From contig NZ_JAETZZ010000016.1 of the NCBI RefSeq assembly GCF_022627325.1, forward strand, positions 1 to 64,000: DNA of 64,000 bases, written 5' to 3'. Within the stretch, counting starts at the first letter, position 1. Every line of letters begins with the position of its first letter. Made by a program: the position numbers and the translations under genes. The DNA is from Pseudomonas putida. GTDB taxonomy: Bacteria > Pseudomonadota > Gammaproteobacteria > Pseudomonadales > Pseudomonadaceae. Positions 8,181-16,172 of the stretch are shown here, in pieces. The notes beneath the pieces were generated by a model, which searched no databases, had not been told where the DNA came from, and saw only the letters and a list, made by a program, of their open reading frames with translations.

Positions 8181-8855
8181 ATGCGAATTCTGGTAATTGA
8201 GGATGAAGTAAAAACTGCGGAGTATGTGCGTCAAGGTCTGACGGAATGTGGCTATGTCGTAGATTGCGTCCACACCGGGTCAGATGGATTATTCTTGGCT
8301 AAGCAGCACGAATATGAGCTGATTATCCTGGATATAAATCTGCCAGAGATGGACGGTTGGCAGGTCCTTGAGTTGTTGCGTCGTAAAAACTGCCCTTCCC
8401 GTATCATGATGCTGACGGCGAGAAGCCGGCTGGCGGATAAGGTCCGGGGGCTGGAGAACGGAGCAGATGACTACCTGATCAAGCCATTTGAGTTCCCTGA
8501 GCTGCTGGCCCGGGTTCGCGCCTTGATGCGCAGGTCAGATCACCCTGCATCCGTAGAGGTCATTCGCGTCGCTGACCTGGAGCTTGATCAGAGCCGGCAC
8601 AGGGCATTCAGGGACGGTCAGCGCATTGACCTGACCACGAAAGAATTCGCGTTACTGCATTACCTGATGCGTAATACCGGTGTGGTGCTGAGCCGCACCC
8701 AAATTATTTCGCAGGTTTGGGATATGAATTTTGACTGCGACACAAACGTTGTAGAGGTGTCGATTCGAAGACTCAGAGCCAAGATAGATGACCCTTTCGA
8801 GACCAAACTGATACATACGCTTCGGGGCGTAGGGTATGTGCTTGAAAAACGATAG
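8181..8855 (+). CDS. Heavy-metal response regulator (CzcR/CopR-like)
   Basis: This is a 224-residue OmpR/PhoB-type two-component regulator. The receiver domain has the acidic pocket E7-D8, the phosphoacceptor Asp51 (LIILDINLPEMDGW) and the conserved Lys in DYLIKPF. The C-terminal winged helix includes TTKEFALLHYLM and the RRLRAKIDDPF recognition region. The frame is open from a GTG at 8160, but the ATG at 8181 (MRILVIEDE) matches the usual start and length of IrlR/CopR/CzcR-type regulators. Context beside czcCBA and candidate boxes in both promoters point to metal-responsive control. No histidine kinase gene follows, which is unusual for this family, where the kinase normally overlaps the regulator's stop. 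Confidence 0.9.
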   Translation: MRILVIEDEVKTAEYVRQGLTECGYVVDCVHTGSDGLFLAKQHEYELIILDINLPEMDGWQVLELLRRKNCPSRIMMLTARSRLADKVRGLENGADDYLIKPFEFPELLARVRALMRRSDHPASVEVIRVADLELDQSRHRAFRDGQRIDLTTKEFALLHYLMRNTGVVLSRTQIISQVWDMNFDCDTNVVEVSIRRLRAKIDDPFETKLIHTLRGVGYVLEKR

Positions 8856-8972
8856 TTGCCAAGCTCTCTAGTACCGAAAATCCGCTACATGCTCCCGTCG
8901 CTTGCGAACTTGAGGTTTCTGTTTACGATCCGCGGCGCTGATTCCTCACTCAACAAATGAGGTAGGCTGTAC

Positions 8973-9296
8973 ATGAGGTATAGCATTGATTATCAGCAGG
9001 TTTCGCAAGGACAATCCGATGCCAGCATTGATGCCTGTCCAGCTGACATTGTCTTCAACAGCGACCATGGCCTAGCTCTTATCCCGTGCGTTGGCGATGT
9101 TATCAACCTCCCCTCTACGGCGGTCAAAGAAGGGGTTTGCGGCATCGTTAGATCAAGGATTTTCAATTATCTCAGAGGTCCTGAAGAGCTGTACTGTCAC
9201 GTCAATATTCTCGTTGAGGAGGCGGACATCAATTTCGAAAGTCTCATCTCGGAATACATGCGCAATCAGTCACGTGCTCGCTCGCCTTCTTCATAA
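8973..9296 (+). CDS. Hypothetical protein, 107 aa
   Basis: The protein is not recognised. The ORF starts with ATG after GAGGT at a good spacing. It encodes a soluble, mixed alpha/beta protein (MRYSIDYQQVS...) with no signal peptide or membrane segment. The central part, GDVINLPS...GIVRSRIFNYLRG...CHVNILVEE, reads like a small beta-rich fold. It sits alone between the response regulator and an oppositely oriented membrane-protein gene, in the lower-GC accessory patch. Confidence 0.6.
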   Translation: MRYSIDYQQVSQGQSDASIDACPADIVFNSDHGLALIPCVGDVINLPSTAVKEGVCGIVRSRIFNYLRGPEELYCHVNILVEEADINFESLISEYMRNQSRARSPSS

Positions 9297-9397
9297 AGTC
9301 GAAGGCGGGCCAGTCCATTAATGGTTGTGTATGGGTGAGGGTTCAGCAGAGCGAGCGCCTACTGAGCACCAGAGATGAATAGTCACAGCCTAGTGGT

Positions 9398-9925
9398 TTA
9401 ACGCGGTACTGCTGGTGTACGCAGGGCCGGACTCATTGTTTTTTGAATGGCGCATTGCAGCACATAGAAATATAAAACCCCGGAAGCAAATACGATTGCG
9501 GACAGATAAGCAAACTCAGAGTCTAAAACCCCGGAAACCATATACAATTTAATCGTGATAGAACCCATAATAATTCCGGTACAGTACATGACGCCTGTGA
9601 ACTGATTGCCCAAAAAACTCAGTATGCCGCTGAAGGCATTGTTCGCACTCAACAGCATTGCTTTCAGTATCGTCCAGCCGAGAACTGGCAGAAAAGCCTT
9701 GATCATGAAGGCGAATAACATCGACGATGCAAACAGTTTTATCGGGGTTTCTGCCCACGGCTTGATGGTGCCGTCTACTTCAACGCCGGTATACAAGATG
9801 ATATTCAGAATAATCGCCATAAGGGTGCATATGCCGAGGCGTATCATTTCCCGCTTAAGCGGGGCCATCATTATCACTGCGTGAATCTTGTTTCCAAAGT
9901 ATCGTTTTAGTCCTTGGATCGACAT
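9398..9925 (-). CDS. Hypothetical membrane protein, 175 aa
   Basis: The protein is not recognised. The frame is open from a TTG at 10009, but the ATG at 9925 has the best ribosome binding site (AGGAAG six bases upstream), giving MSIQGLKRYFGNKIH. Four hydrophobic segments are visible: GICTLMAIILNIILY, LFASSMLFAFMIKAFLPVLG, VMYCTGIIMGSITIKLYMV and YLSAIVFASGVLYFYVL. It is therefore an inner-membrane protein, with a short basic cytoplasmic N-terminus and an Arg/Pro-rich tail. The lower GC content and lack of related neighbours suggest transferred DNA. Confidence 0.6.
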   Translation of the reverse strand: MSIQGLKRYFGNKIHAVIMMAPLKREMIRLGICTLMAIILNIILYTGVEVDGTIKPWAETPIKLFASSMLFAFMIKAFLPVLGWTILKAMLLSANNAFSGILSFLGNQFTGVMYCTGIIMGSITIKLYMVSGVLDSEFAYLSAIVFASGVLYFYVLQCAIQKTMSPALRTPAVPR

Positions 9926-10114
9926 TTTTCTTCCTATGCTCTCGGGTATGACGCTGTTGTAGCGTTGTATGACGGTCATGCTTTTACCCGAAGAGAGGTG
10001 ACGCTTCAACGGTCCTGAATTGCGCAGGGGATCTCATGTCCTTCCCCTGGCTGGGTAGCTTGCTGAGAAATTCTCATCTACCTGCGTGGCAACGATGCGG
10101 CCACCCCGCCGCCG

Positions 10115-11512
10115 TCAGAGCTCTGGAGGACTGGCTGCTGTCAGCAACTCATCGAGTGACGGAACCTTAGCGTTTGCACTGAGGACGAGTGTTCTGGATC
10201 GGAGTATGGATACATCAAAGAAAGATTCGCACTCGACTCTTCCGTTTACTTCTCTCCAGTGGGTGACTTCTGGTATCAACTCATTAGGCACCGGGTATAG
10301 TGCCATAGGGTTATGGAATACCTCCACTTCAGCAGACCACGGCTCGTAGCCATATTGCGGCCAGAGCTGACCGTAGTCGCTGGACGCTACATCCAACAGA
10401 AATGGGATACCTCGTGATGCTCCCGGAGAACGGTCGAAAAACTCACCAAACCGCAAGTATCGGTACCCGTCTAGATGAGCTCCACCTGAGATCGGCACTC
10501 GGCTGAGCTTTGGCACTGTGCAGGCATTGGTGAAAATGACCGCTGAAAGATGGGCATTTTCCATTAGCGTAAATAGGCCGTTGGGGCGCCCTGATAGCAG
10601 AGATGTCTCTTCCTCCACAGTTATCAGGTGCGTACCACGATGCGCAGATGAGTGAACTGCAAAGCCATAGAGATAGCTGATGAGCGACTCCCTGCTCCAC
10701 AGCATTGAACTGGGCGCATGGAAATCGGCTAAGGCCAGAATGAGCGGCTTACCCTCCACGTGCGGTAGGGATTCGTAACGCTTGTCCAATTTGTTTTGGA
10801 TGGTCCTCGCAAACCTTTCTGCAGCCGCTCCTAAGAAACGCTCATGTCGGTCAGCGGGTGGGGGGACCGGCGAGGCGCCAAAATGCTCATACCGCTCTTC
10901 CGGGTTGGCTGTCACTGCTTCAACCCAGGCCTCATCTCCCAGCCTATTCTCGATGTGAAAATCGGGTGATTCTTTAGGCTGGGTGACCAAGAGTCCCTGT
11001 TCACGAAAAATCGCTAATAGGTGGGCTTCCCAGAGGCGGGTGTGAAAATTCTCAGTCTGGCAATCGGGAACCCAATTTCTGTCTGGGGATGGCAGTGCGA
11101 GATACAGTTGATTCAGCGCCCACGCCCCAATACGGCGGCTTGGATCAAATAGTGATTTGAACACCACGCTTGGTGTGCGCTTACCCATTCTGCTTAGAGG
11201 AGCACGTCGTCGTTCACCTGAAGGGAGTGGAAGCGGATGGGCTTGGGTATAGAGAAAATGGCTGATTGAGGCGCGGGCTTCAGACTCGCCAGTGGTGCGC
11301 TCACTATGGCTGAGGAGCACCCACACGCTATCGACACGACGCCGCAAGGTGACAATTCCGAAGCTGCCGGCATGGATATTTCGGGTTAGAGCGGCACAAG
11401 AAATTCCGTCCTCACTAAGCCATGCCCCTACTGGCGGGCTGTCCCCAAACCCCAACCCTCGTGGAAGCGACAAAGCGATTAGATCGAACATCGGCGCAGC
11501 AATTTCTTTCAT
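10115..11512 (-). CDS. Putative PD-(D/E)XK-like protein of unknown function
   Basis: This soluble protein has about 465 residues (the frame is open to an ATG at 11581; the ATG at 11512 has GAG upstream, and MFD at 11491 is another possible start). The middle part has a helix with TRLWEAHLLAIFREQGL followed by ESPDFHIEN and WVEAVTANP. This E ... PDF ... (V)EA order resembles the core of PD-(D/E)XK-type nucleases, with the usual Lys replaced. The same layout, RLWE(L)Y-PDF-VEA followed by PLILALADFHAPSSMLWS, is seen in a widespread family often labelled 'glycosaminoglycan attachment site' proteins, whose function is unknown. It is the second gene of a leftward pair with the 149-aa gene at 11594. 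Nuclease activity is inferred, not shown. Confidence 0.6.
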   Translation of the reverse strand: MKEIAAPMFDLIALSLPRGLGFGDSPPVGAWLSEDGISCAALTRNIHAGSFGIVTLRRRVDSVWVLLSHSERTTGESEARASISHFLYTQAHPLPLPSGERRRAPLSRMGKRTPSVVFKSLFDPSRRIGAWALNQLYLALPSPDRNWVPDCQTENFHTRLWEAHLLAIFREQGLLVTQPKESPDFHIENRLGDEAWVEAVTANPEERYEHFGASPVPPPADRHERFLGAAAERFARTIQNKLDKRYESLPHVEGKPLILALADFHAPSSMLWSRESLISYLYGFAVHSSAHRGTHLITVEEETSLLSGRPNGLFTLMENAHLSAVIFTNACTVPKLSRVPISGGAHLDGYRYLRFGEFFDRSPGASRGIPFLLDVASSDYGQLWPQYGYEPWSAEVEVFHNPMALYPVPNELIPEVTHWREVNGRVECESFFDVSILRSRTLVLSANAKVPSLDELLTAASPPEL

Positions 11513-11593
11513 TCGCTGATCTCGGCAGCCGTCAAAATGCATTCCATCAATGCCTCGGAGCGTGCCCGCCGGCGATGGCATCGGTGGAGGTAC

Positions 11594-12043
11594 CTATTGA
11601 AGAAGGGGGCCTTGTTCCACCAGGACATCTCGGTTGGTGAAGATGGTCTCAATGGTTGCAGCCTCGGCAGCCACATGAGTCTTTCGCGTGATCTCTTCAA
11701 GGGCCAGTTCGAGCCGGTAGTCTTGGAAATACTCGTACAGCTTTTCAGAGCTCTCGGATATCTCCTCCCCACCATTCTTCGCGAACAAGATGTGGATGAT
11801 CGCTGCGAGTGGGAGAGAGATGTCGAGATCCTTCTCTTCTGCATCTGAATCCGAGTTCAAACCGTCGAAATACCTCTCCAGATGACTCTGGAGCTCCTCA
11901 AGCCAGAACTGAGATAGGTTGCTTGGAAGGGAGCTTTCAGGCCCGGTCAGAAGGACTTCATCTCTGAATAGAGCCAGCAGATTGGGGTTTGCCATGGAGG
12001 ACCTCACGATTAGATTTGAGAGCAACTGGTCAGCATAGTCCAC
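11594..12043 (-). CDS. Hypothetical acidic protein, 149 aa
   Basis: The protein is not recognised. It starts with GTG behind a near-perfect Shine-Dalgarno AAGGAGGTG (complement of 12055-12063) with a 10-base spacer. The product is predicted all-helical and strongly acidic (SDSDAEEKDLD, EEISESSEKLYEYFQDY), with no signal peptide or membrane segment. It ends upstream of the putative nuclease-like gene, reading the same way. The small partner plus larger PD-(D/E)XK-like protein arrangement recalls regulator/effector or antitoxin/toxin pairs, but nothing in the sequence proves such a role. Confidence 0.6.
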   Translation of the reverse strand: MDYADQLLSNLIVRSSMANPNLLALFRDEVLLTGPESSLPSNLSQFWLEELQSHLERYFDGLNSDSDAEEKDLDISLPLAAIIHILFAKNGGEEISESSEKLYEYFQDYRLELALEEITRKTHVAAEAATIETIFTNRDVLVEQGPLLQ

Positions 12044-12685
12044 CTCAAGATGACCACCTCCTTGACGCCCATCCTGGTGCTCCTGAGCATCAGACGAGTG
12101 AATCGCCCCGAAACCTGTAGATACAAAATGACCGCTTCTCGCCGTTAGCTGCCTTTCTTGAAGGACAGCTTTGGGTCGATAGCGGCCTTCGTGGAGGTTG
12201 GTGTCTACGGGGTCGGTTTAGTCAATCTGAATCTCCGGTTTCACCTCCGTGAGGCCGGCCATCGTCATGCATCAGATCTTGATTGACACGCGTGCCGCTT
12301 TGGATAGCCTTGCAATTGAGGGCTGCAACTGCGCATTTGTCGGGCCTGGGTACCAGCATGAGCCCCCCGCAATTTTGGCAGCAGAGGAAGCTGGTTCCTC
12401 TGAAGTAGTGACGGCGGGCATTGCCAGTCGGATTCTGAACCCAAGGTCGCCAGACTAGGAGCTAAAGGATCGCTGCGACTACTCCTCATCCCTTACCGAA
12501 AAGTCACGCGTCGGTCGTAAACGGCCCTTTCCAGGCCAATCAACTTTTGTGATTGGTGAGTAGGGATTTCTCGGCTTTTCTGTGAAAAGCACCCCTTCAT
12601 TTCACAAAAAAAATGGCGAAGATTCCAATTTCACGGGGTCTGGCCTATCACCTATTTTGTGAACCTACATCAGGTTGTTCTCAAC
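12044..12685. other. Gene-free region
   Basis: About 640 bases with no supported gene. Opposed 69- and 74-codon ORFs (12249-12489) lack family resemblance and good start signals. Degenerate fragments such as GACCGCTTCTCGCCGTTAGC and GTCGATAGCGGCC resemble non-coding intergenic repeats common in Pseudomonas. A run of eight A lies at 12606-12613. The region separates the accessory operon from the DUF2254 gene and could contain the right edge of an insertion. Confidence 0.4.
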
Positions 12686-12711
12686 AAAAAGCCCGCGTAA
12701 GCGGGCTTTTT
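12686..12711. terminator. Bidirectional rho-independent terminator
   Basis: GCCCGC-GTAA-GCGGGC is flanked by AAAAA and TTTTT. It works in both directions and closes the leftward DUF2254 gene. Confidence 0.85.
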
Positions 12712-12724
12712 GCTTTGGGCGTGT

Positions 12725-14017
12725 TCAATCAAGCTTCCTGAGTTTCAGGTGAACCGCCCTCAGCTGATCTTTTTCATGCGCGAGTGTGAGTGAAGCATCT
12801 GCACGCATCACAAGCTGGTCGCCATGCCTGATGCAACTCTGCCCGAAAAGCGCGGGGTTTATCTGAGCCAGGCTGACCAGGGCCTTGAGCAATCGAAGGT
12901 CGACTTCTAACAGAGCGGCGCCGTCTCTGCTGATAGGGGCAAAGAAATCGTCGAACAGATCATCCACCGTCAATGCTCGCAGGTGAACCCACTCGCAGCT
13001 TGTTCCCTGCTCCGGCTCGTAAACGTGGGCCTTCCCCCAGTGCGTCAATGTCCTCAGGCCCCGGCCAATCACATCGATAGCGGTGCCCGGATCATTGACC
13101 GCCGGCGACAGCGCGCGGGACGCGATCTCCGATAGCACGCATAGCCCAAACCTCGGGTCATGCTCAAAGGTCCTTCGGGTGCCTATGGTCAGCGTCGCCA
13201 GCAGGTCGTTGAGGCTTTGCTCATCAGGGTGTTCGCCACTCAATGGTACAACGCGAGCCACCGGCATACCGACGTGCACAAAACTCCCTGGGAGGACTTC
13301 CATATAAATCCGCACCTGGAGCGCTTTGGAAATGGCACCCAAGGCTTGCACATCGATATGTTGGATGTAGCCCGTCTGGTTGCTGCCAACTGTTTGCGCG
13401 GACAGCGGAAGTACAAGATCCATCGGGTACGCTGAGCCACCCAGATAGGGCCAGCGTGCGCGATGTGCTATGGCATCCATCGCTGCTTTTTCCACACGGT
13501 CAATGGTTTCTCCGACCCGTCCCAGTTTGGAAAGGTGATCGATCCAGCGCAGCAGTGTGTAAATGATCAGCGTCACGACAGCTAGCGTCACCGCAAAAAG
13601 CACGACACGACCCTGGCTGCCATAGAGGCCGGTACTCAGTGCGATGATGCCAACCAGGCTGAAGAGAAACGATCCGATGAATGTGGCCAGGGCGTTCTGG
13701 GTAGTGGTGTCCTCCATGACAAGGGTCGTGGCCCGGGGTGTCACTCCGCTACTGGCGGCCCCGTAAGCGGTGACCATCGTGCTCAATGAGAAGGTGGTGA
13801 CAGCCAGCATGCTGGAGGCAATGATCCCGAGAATCTTGTCCACAGCATCTGCGCCGATGCGTGTTGGCAAGGTGTGCGGGATGAAATCTCTGAACACGAT
13901 GGCAAGCAACGCAGTCGCTACACCCAGAAGGGAGAACAGCGTGGCTCTGAACCAGAGTCGCTTGGTAAGTTGTCCCGCTACCCAACGCCAACGCGCAATC
14001 ATGTGCAGTACCTTCAA
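12725..14017 (-). CDS. DUF2254 membrane protein
   Basis: This 430-residue predicted inner-membrane protein has four N-terminal transmembrane segments (about residues 23-45, 62-85, 108-130 and 138-157), including SMLAVTTFSLSTMVTAYGAASSGVTPRAT, the hallmark of the DUF2254 family. A large soluble C-terminal domain follows (YIQHIDVQALG..., RTFEHDPRFGLCVLSEIASRALSPAVNDPGTA). The conserved RALSPAVNDP motif supports the assignment. Function is unknown. It is monocistronic, with a terminator directly downstream. The start at 14017 and an alternative ATG five codons later cannot be separated. Confidence 0.9.
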   Translation of the reverse strand: MKVLHMIARWRWVAGQLTKRLWFRATLFSLLGVATALLAIVFRDFIPHTLPTRIGADAVDKILGIIASSMLAVTTFSLSTMVTAYGAASSGVTPRATTLVMEDTTTQNALATFIGSFLFSLVGIIALSTGLYGSQGRVVLFAVTLAVVTLIIYTLLRWIDHLSKLGRVGETIDRVEKAAMDAIAHRARWPYLGGSAYPMDLVLPLSAQTVGSNQTGYIQHIDVQALGAISKALQVRIYMEVLPGSFVHVGMPVARVVPLSGEHPDEQSLNDLLATLTIGTRRTFEHDPRFGLCVLSEIASRALSPAVNDPGTAIDVIGRGLRTLTHWGKAHVYEPEQGTSCEWVHLRALTVDDLFDDFFAPISRDGAALLEVDLRLLKALVSLAQINPALFGQSCIRHGDQLVMRADASLTLAHEKDQLRAVHLKLRKLD

Positions 14018-14068
14018 AAGACTGGTCGAATAGTTATCAGACTAGAGGTTTCAATCCAGAATCCGGCA

Positions 14069-14092
14069 AAAAAACCGCGCAAGCGGGTTTTT
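14069..14092 (-). terminator. Terminator-like hairpin
   Basis: A short CCGC-GCAA-GCGG stem is flanked by A and T runs. It lies between the RcnB-like gene and the DUF2254 gene and is probably an intrinsic terminator for the RcnB-like gene on the minus strand. Confidence 0.65.
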
Positions 14093-14117
14093 ATGGTGGG
14101 CTGTTGGTTTCTACGCC

Positions 14118-14510
14118 TTAGTATCCGCTGAGGATGCTAACGATCACCCCGGAAGCAATGGCCACCAATACGTAGTCGCCGTTGACGTACAGCCAACGGT
14201 GATCGCGTGGCGGTGGGGATAGATGCCGGGCTCGCCAGTCGGTCACCCAGTAGCGGTCGTTGCGATAGTGCGGGTCTACCACATGGCCACGTTTCCATTG
14301 CTGGTGAGGTATCGGCATCCCCGGTTGTGGATGGAAGTCTGGATTACGGTAGGAGTGAGCCTGGCCGTTGCCGGGTTTGCCATGTTGTTGCGGGTGGCCC
14401 TGAGGCGAGCGGTCGCCATCGTGCCCCTGAGGCGGGCCGGGTTGGGCGAAGCTGGCCAGTGGTGCGCTGAACATCAAGGCAGCGCAGAGCACGGATAGGG
14501 TTTTTTTCAT
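14118..14510 (-). CDS. RcnB-like periplasmic protein
   Basis: About 130 residues with a clear signal peptide (MKKTLSVLCAALMFSAPLASFAQ). A His/Pro/Gly/Gln-rich linker follows (GPPQGHDGDRSPQGHPQQHG), then the compact C-terminal WRARHLSPPPRDHRWLYVNGDYVLVAIASGVI, typical of RcnB/YohN-type proteins linked in enterobacteria to Ni/Co homeostasis. The longer frame from 14552 adds 14 residues before the signal peptide; the ATG at 14510, with GGA/GAG upstream, is preferred. The His-rich linker could bind metal, but the role here is inferred. Confidence 0.8.
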   Translation of the reverse strand: MKKTLSVLCAALMFSAPLASFAQPGPPQGHDGDRSPQGHPQQHGKPGNGQAHSYRNPDFHPQPGMPIPHQQWKRGHVVDPHYRNDRYWVTDWRARHLSPPPRDHRWLYVNGDYVLVAIASGVIVSILSGY

Positions 14511-14644
14511 CGTATCTCGATCCTTTGCATGTAGACGTCCGGCGTGCTTCAACGAGACGCCGATTACGGTTAATGCTTCAGACCGTCGTTCGAGATGAGT
14601 AATCCCTGGCCAGAGGTAAAGGTCCGGTAAAGTATCGCTGGGCC

Positions 14645-15949
14645 CTAAGCCGGGTTCAGCCCCAGCGCTTTCAAGCGCCGATACAGCGTACGTTCACTCA
14701 TGCCCAGGTGGCGCGCCAGTTCGCTGCGGGGGCCCGGAAACTGTTCCAGCGCCTGCGCCAGATCACCCAGGTCGCTGCGAGCGCGCCTCTTTTTCTCACC
14801 GGATGCGATTGGCGGGCCGACATCTTCCGGCAGATGTTCAGGCCGTATCAGCCCGTCATCGGCAAACAGGCGCGCCCTTTCCAGGATATTGCGCAGCTCG
14901 CGGATATTGCCTGGGAACCTATGCAGGGCCAATTGCTGAAGCGCAGCGTCACTAAGACGGGTGGCAGGTTGGCCTGCCATGCGTTGCAGCAGGCTCTGCG
15001 CAAGCAGGGGCAGATCCTCTACGCGTTCGCGCAAGGCGGGCAGGCGGATCGGAAAGCCACTGATGCGGTAATACAGGTCTTCGCGGAACGTACCCTCTGC
15101 AACCATCTGCTTGAGCGGTTTGTGTGTTGCAGACACCAGGCGGAAATCCGCGTGCACGGTACGCAGGCTACCGACGGGGCGGAAACTGCCGGATTCGATC
15201 AGGCGCAGCAATTTGACCTGCATCGCCAGTGGCACCTCGCCAATCTCATCGAGGAACAGCGTGCCGCCATGGGCCGCTTCAGCCAGGCCGATCTTGCGCT
15301 GGTTGGCACCGGTAAAGGCTCCCTTCTCATAGCCGAACAGTTCGCTTTCAAACAGTGACTCGGTCAAACCGGTGCAGTCGACCACCACCAACGGGCCATT
15401 GGCCCGTGGGCTGCCCATATGGATCGCCCGGGCGAAAAGCTCTTTGCCTGTTCCGGATTCACCCTGCAGCAACACCGGGATCTGCGCGGGTGCCGCACGT
15501 TGCAGGCTGGCCAGCGCCGTTTTGAACGCTGGCGCCCGCCCGACCAAGCCCTGTTGTTGAGGTTGCGCCGAGGCCAGCGTGACCGTGGTCAGCCGTTCCA
15601 CGAAGGCGACCACCCTGCCCTGCTCATCGAGGATCGGCCGCAGTTCCACATCCACATGCTCAGGCCCGCGCGGGGTGTGATGAATGTGCAGTACCCGTTC
15701 CGGCAGCTTGCTGTCCCAGGCCTTGCGCATGGGGCAATGCTCACCGGCCTGGTCGCAAGGCACGGCATAGTGATGGGAAACCCGGTGGCACTTCTCACCC
15801 AGTGGCGCACGGTCGTCACGGCCGAACTGGCGGCGATAGGCGGCATTGGCTGCGAGGATGTTGTAGTCGGTGTCCAGCACGATGGTAGGCAACGCATCGT
15901 GTTCGAGGTAGGAAACCAGAGCTAGGATGAGGGGATGGGATTCAGGCAT
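14645..15949 (-). CDS. fisR: FisR-type sigma-54 activator of sulfide oxidation
   Basis: This 434-residue enhancer-binding protein has an N-terminal PAS-like sensory domain (about 10-120), an AAA+ domain with Walker A GESGTGKE and the sigma-54 loop GAFTGA, and a C-terminal Fis-type helix-turn-helix (RSELARHLGMSERTLYRRLKAL). The sensor carries Cys54, Cys65 and Cys72 (EKCHRVSHH, VPCDQAGEHCP). These match the spacing and, within one residue, the numbering of the persulfide-sensing cysteines of Cupriavidus FisR (53/64/71). It is divergent from persulfide dioxygenase and sqr, its known target type. A sigma-54 promoter and an upstream palindrome are visible in the shared 223-base gap. Confidence 0.88.
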   Translation of the reverse strand: MPESHPLILALVSYLEHDALPTIVLDTDYNILAANAAYRRQFGRDDRAPLGEKCHRVSHHYAVPCDQAGEHCPMRKAWDSKLPERVLHIHHTPRGPEHVDVELRPILDEQGRVVAFVERLTTVTLASAQPQQQGLVGRAPAFKTALASLQRAAPAQIPVLLQGESGTGKELFARAIHMGSPRANGPLVVVDCTGLTESLFESELFGYEKGAFTGANQRKIGLAEAAHGGTLFLDEIGEVPLAMQVKLLRLIESGSFRPVGSLRTVHADFRLVSATHKPLKQMVAEGTFREDLYYRISGFPIRLPALRERVEDLPLLAQSLLQRMAGQPATRLSDAALQQLALHRFPGNIRELRNILERARLFADDGLIRPEHLPEDVGPPIASGEKKRRARSDLGDLAQALEQFPGPRSELARHLGMSERTLYRRLKALGLNPA

Positions 15950-16007
15950 GACGGCACCGATGGGCTAAGCCGTTGAGGGTAACAAGGACTGCCAAACACT
16001 GCCATTG

Positions 16008-16027
16008 GCTGACAGTCGACTGCCAGC
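16008..16027. promoter_or_regulatory. Palindrome, candidate FisR binding site
   Basis: GCTGACAGTCGACTGCCAGC is an almost perfect inverted repeat (one mismatched pair). It lies about 72 bases upstream of the -24 element, a normal position for a sigma-54 enhancer site. A second CTGACAG occurs at 16031-16037. Confidence 0.55.
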
Positions 16028-16098
16028 GCAGCTGACAGACCGGCCTGCCTCGCGCCATCAGGGTTCGCTTTTACGGGCGTTGGCATGGCCTGAACCCC

Positions 16099-16114
16099 TG
16101 GCATGCATCTTGAT
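16099..16114 (+). promoter_or_regulatory. Sigma-54 (-24/-12) promoter
   Basis: TGGCATGCATCTTGAT fits the RpoN consensus TGGCACG-N4-TTGCW, with the invariant GG and a TTG at the right spacing. It lies about 58 bases upstream of the persulfide dioxygenase ATG and beside a gene for a sigma-54 activator. Confidence 0.75.
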
Positions 16115-16172
16115 AAACCACCCGTAACTGCCTACGCCTCTAAATGGCGGGGTGGATTATTTGGAGACCGTG

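Noticed and set aside
12249..12489. Two opposed 69-74 codon ORFs
   Set aside because: No family resemblance and no good start signals; surroundings look like non-coding repeat debris.
15950..16172. Possible small ORF upstream of pdo (60 codons, minus strand)
   Set aside because: It overlaps the sigma-54 promoter and FisR-type palindrome and has no coding signature.
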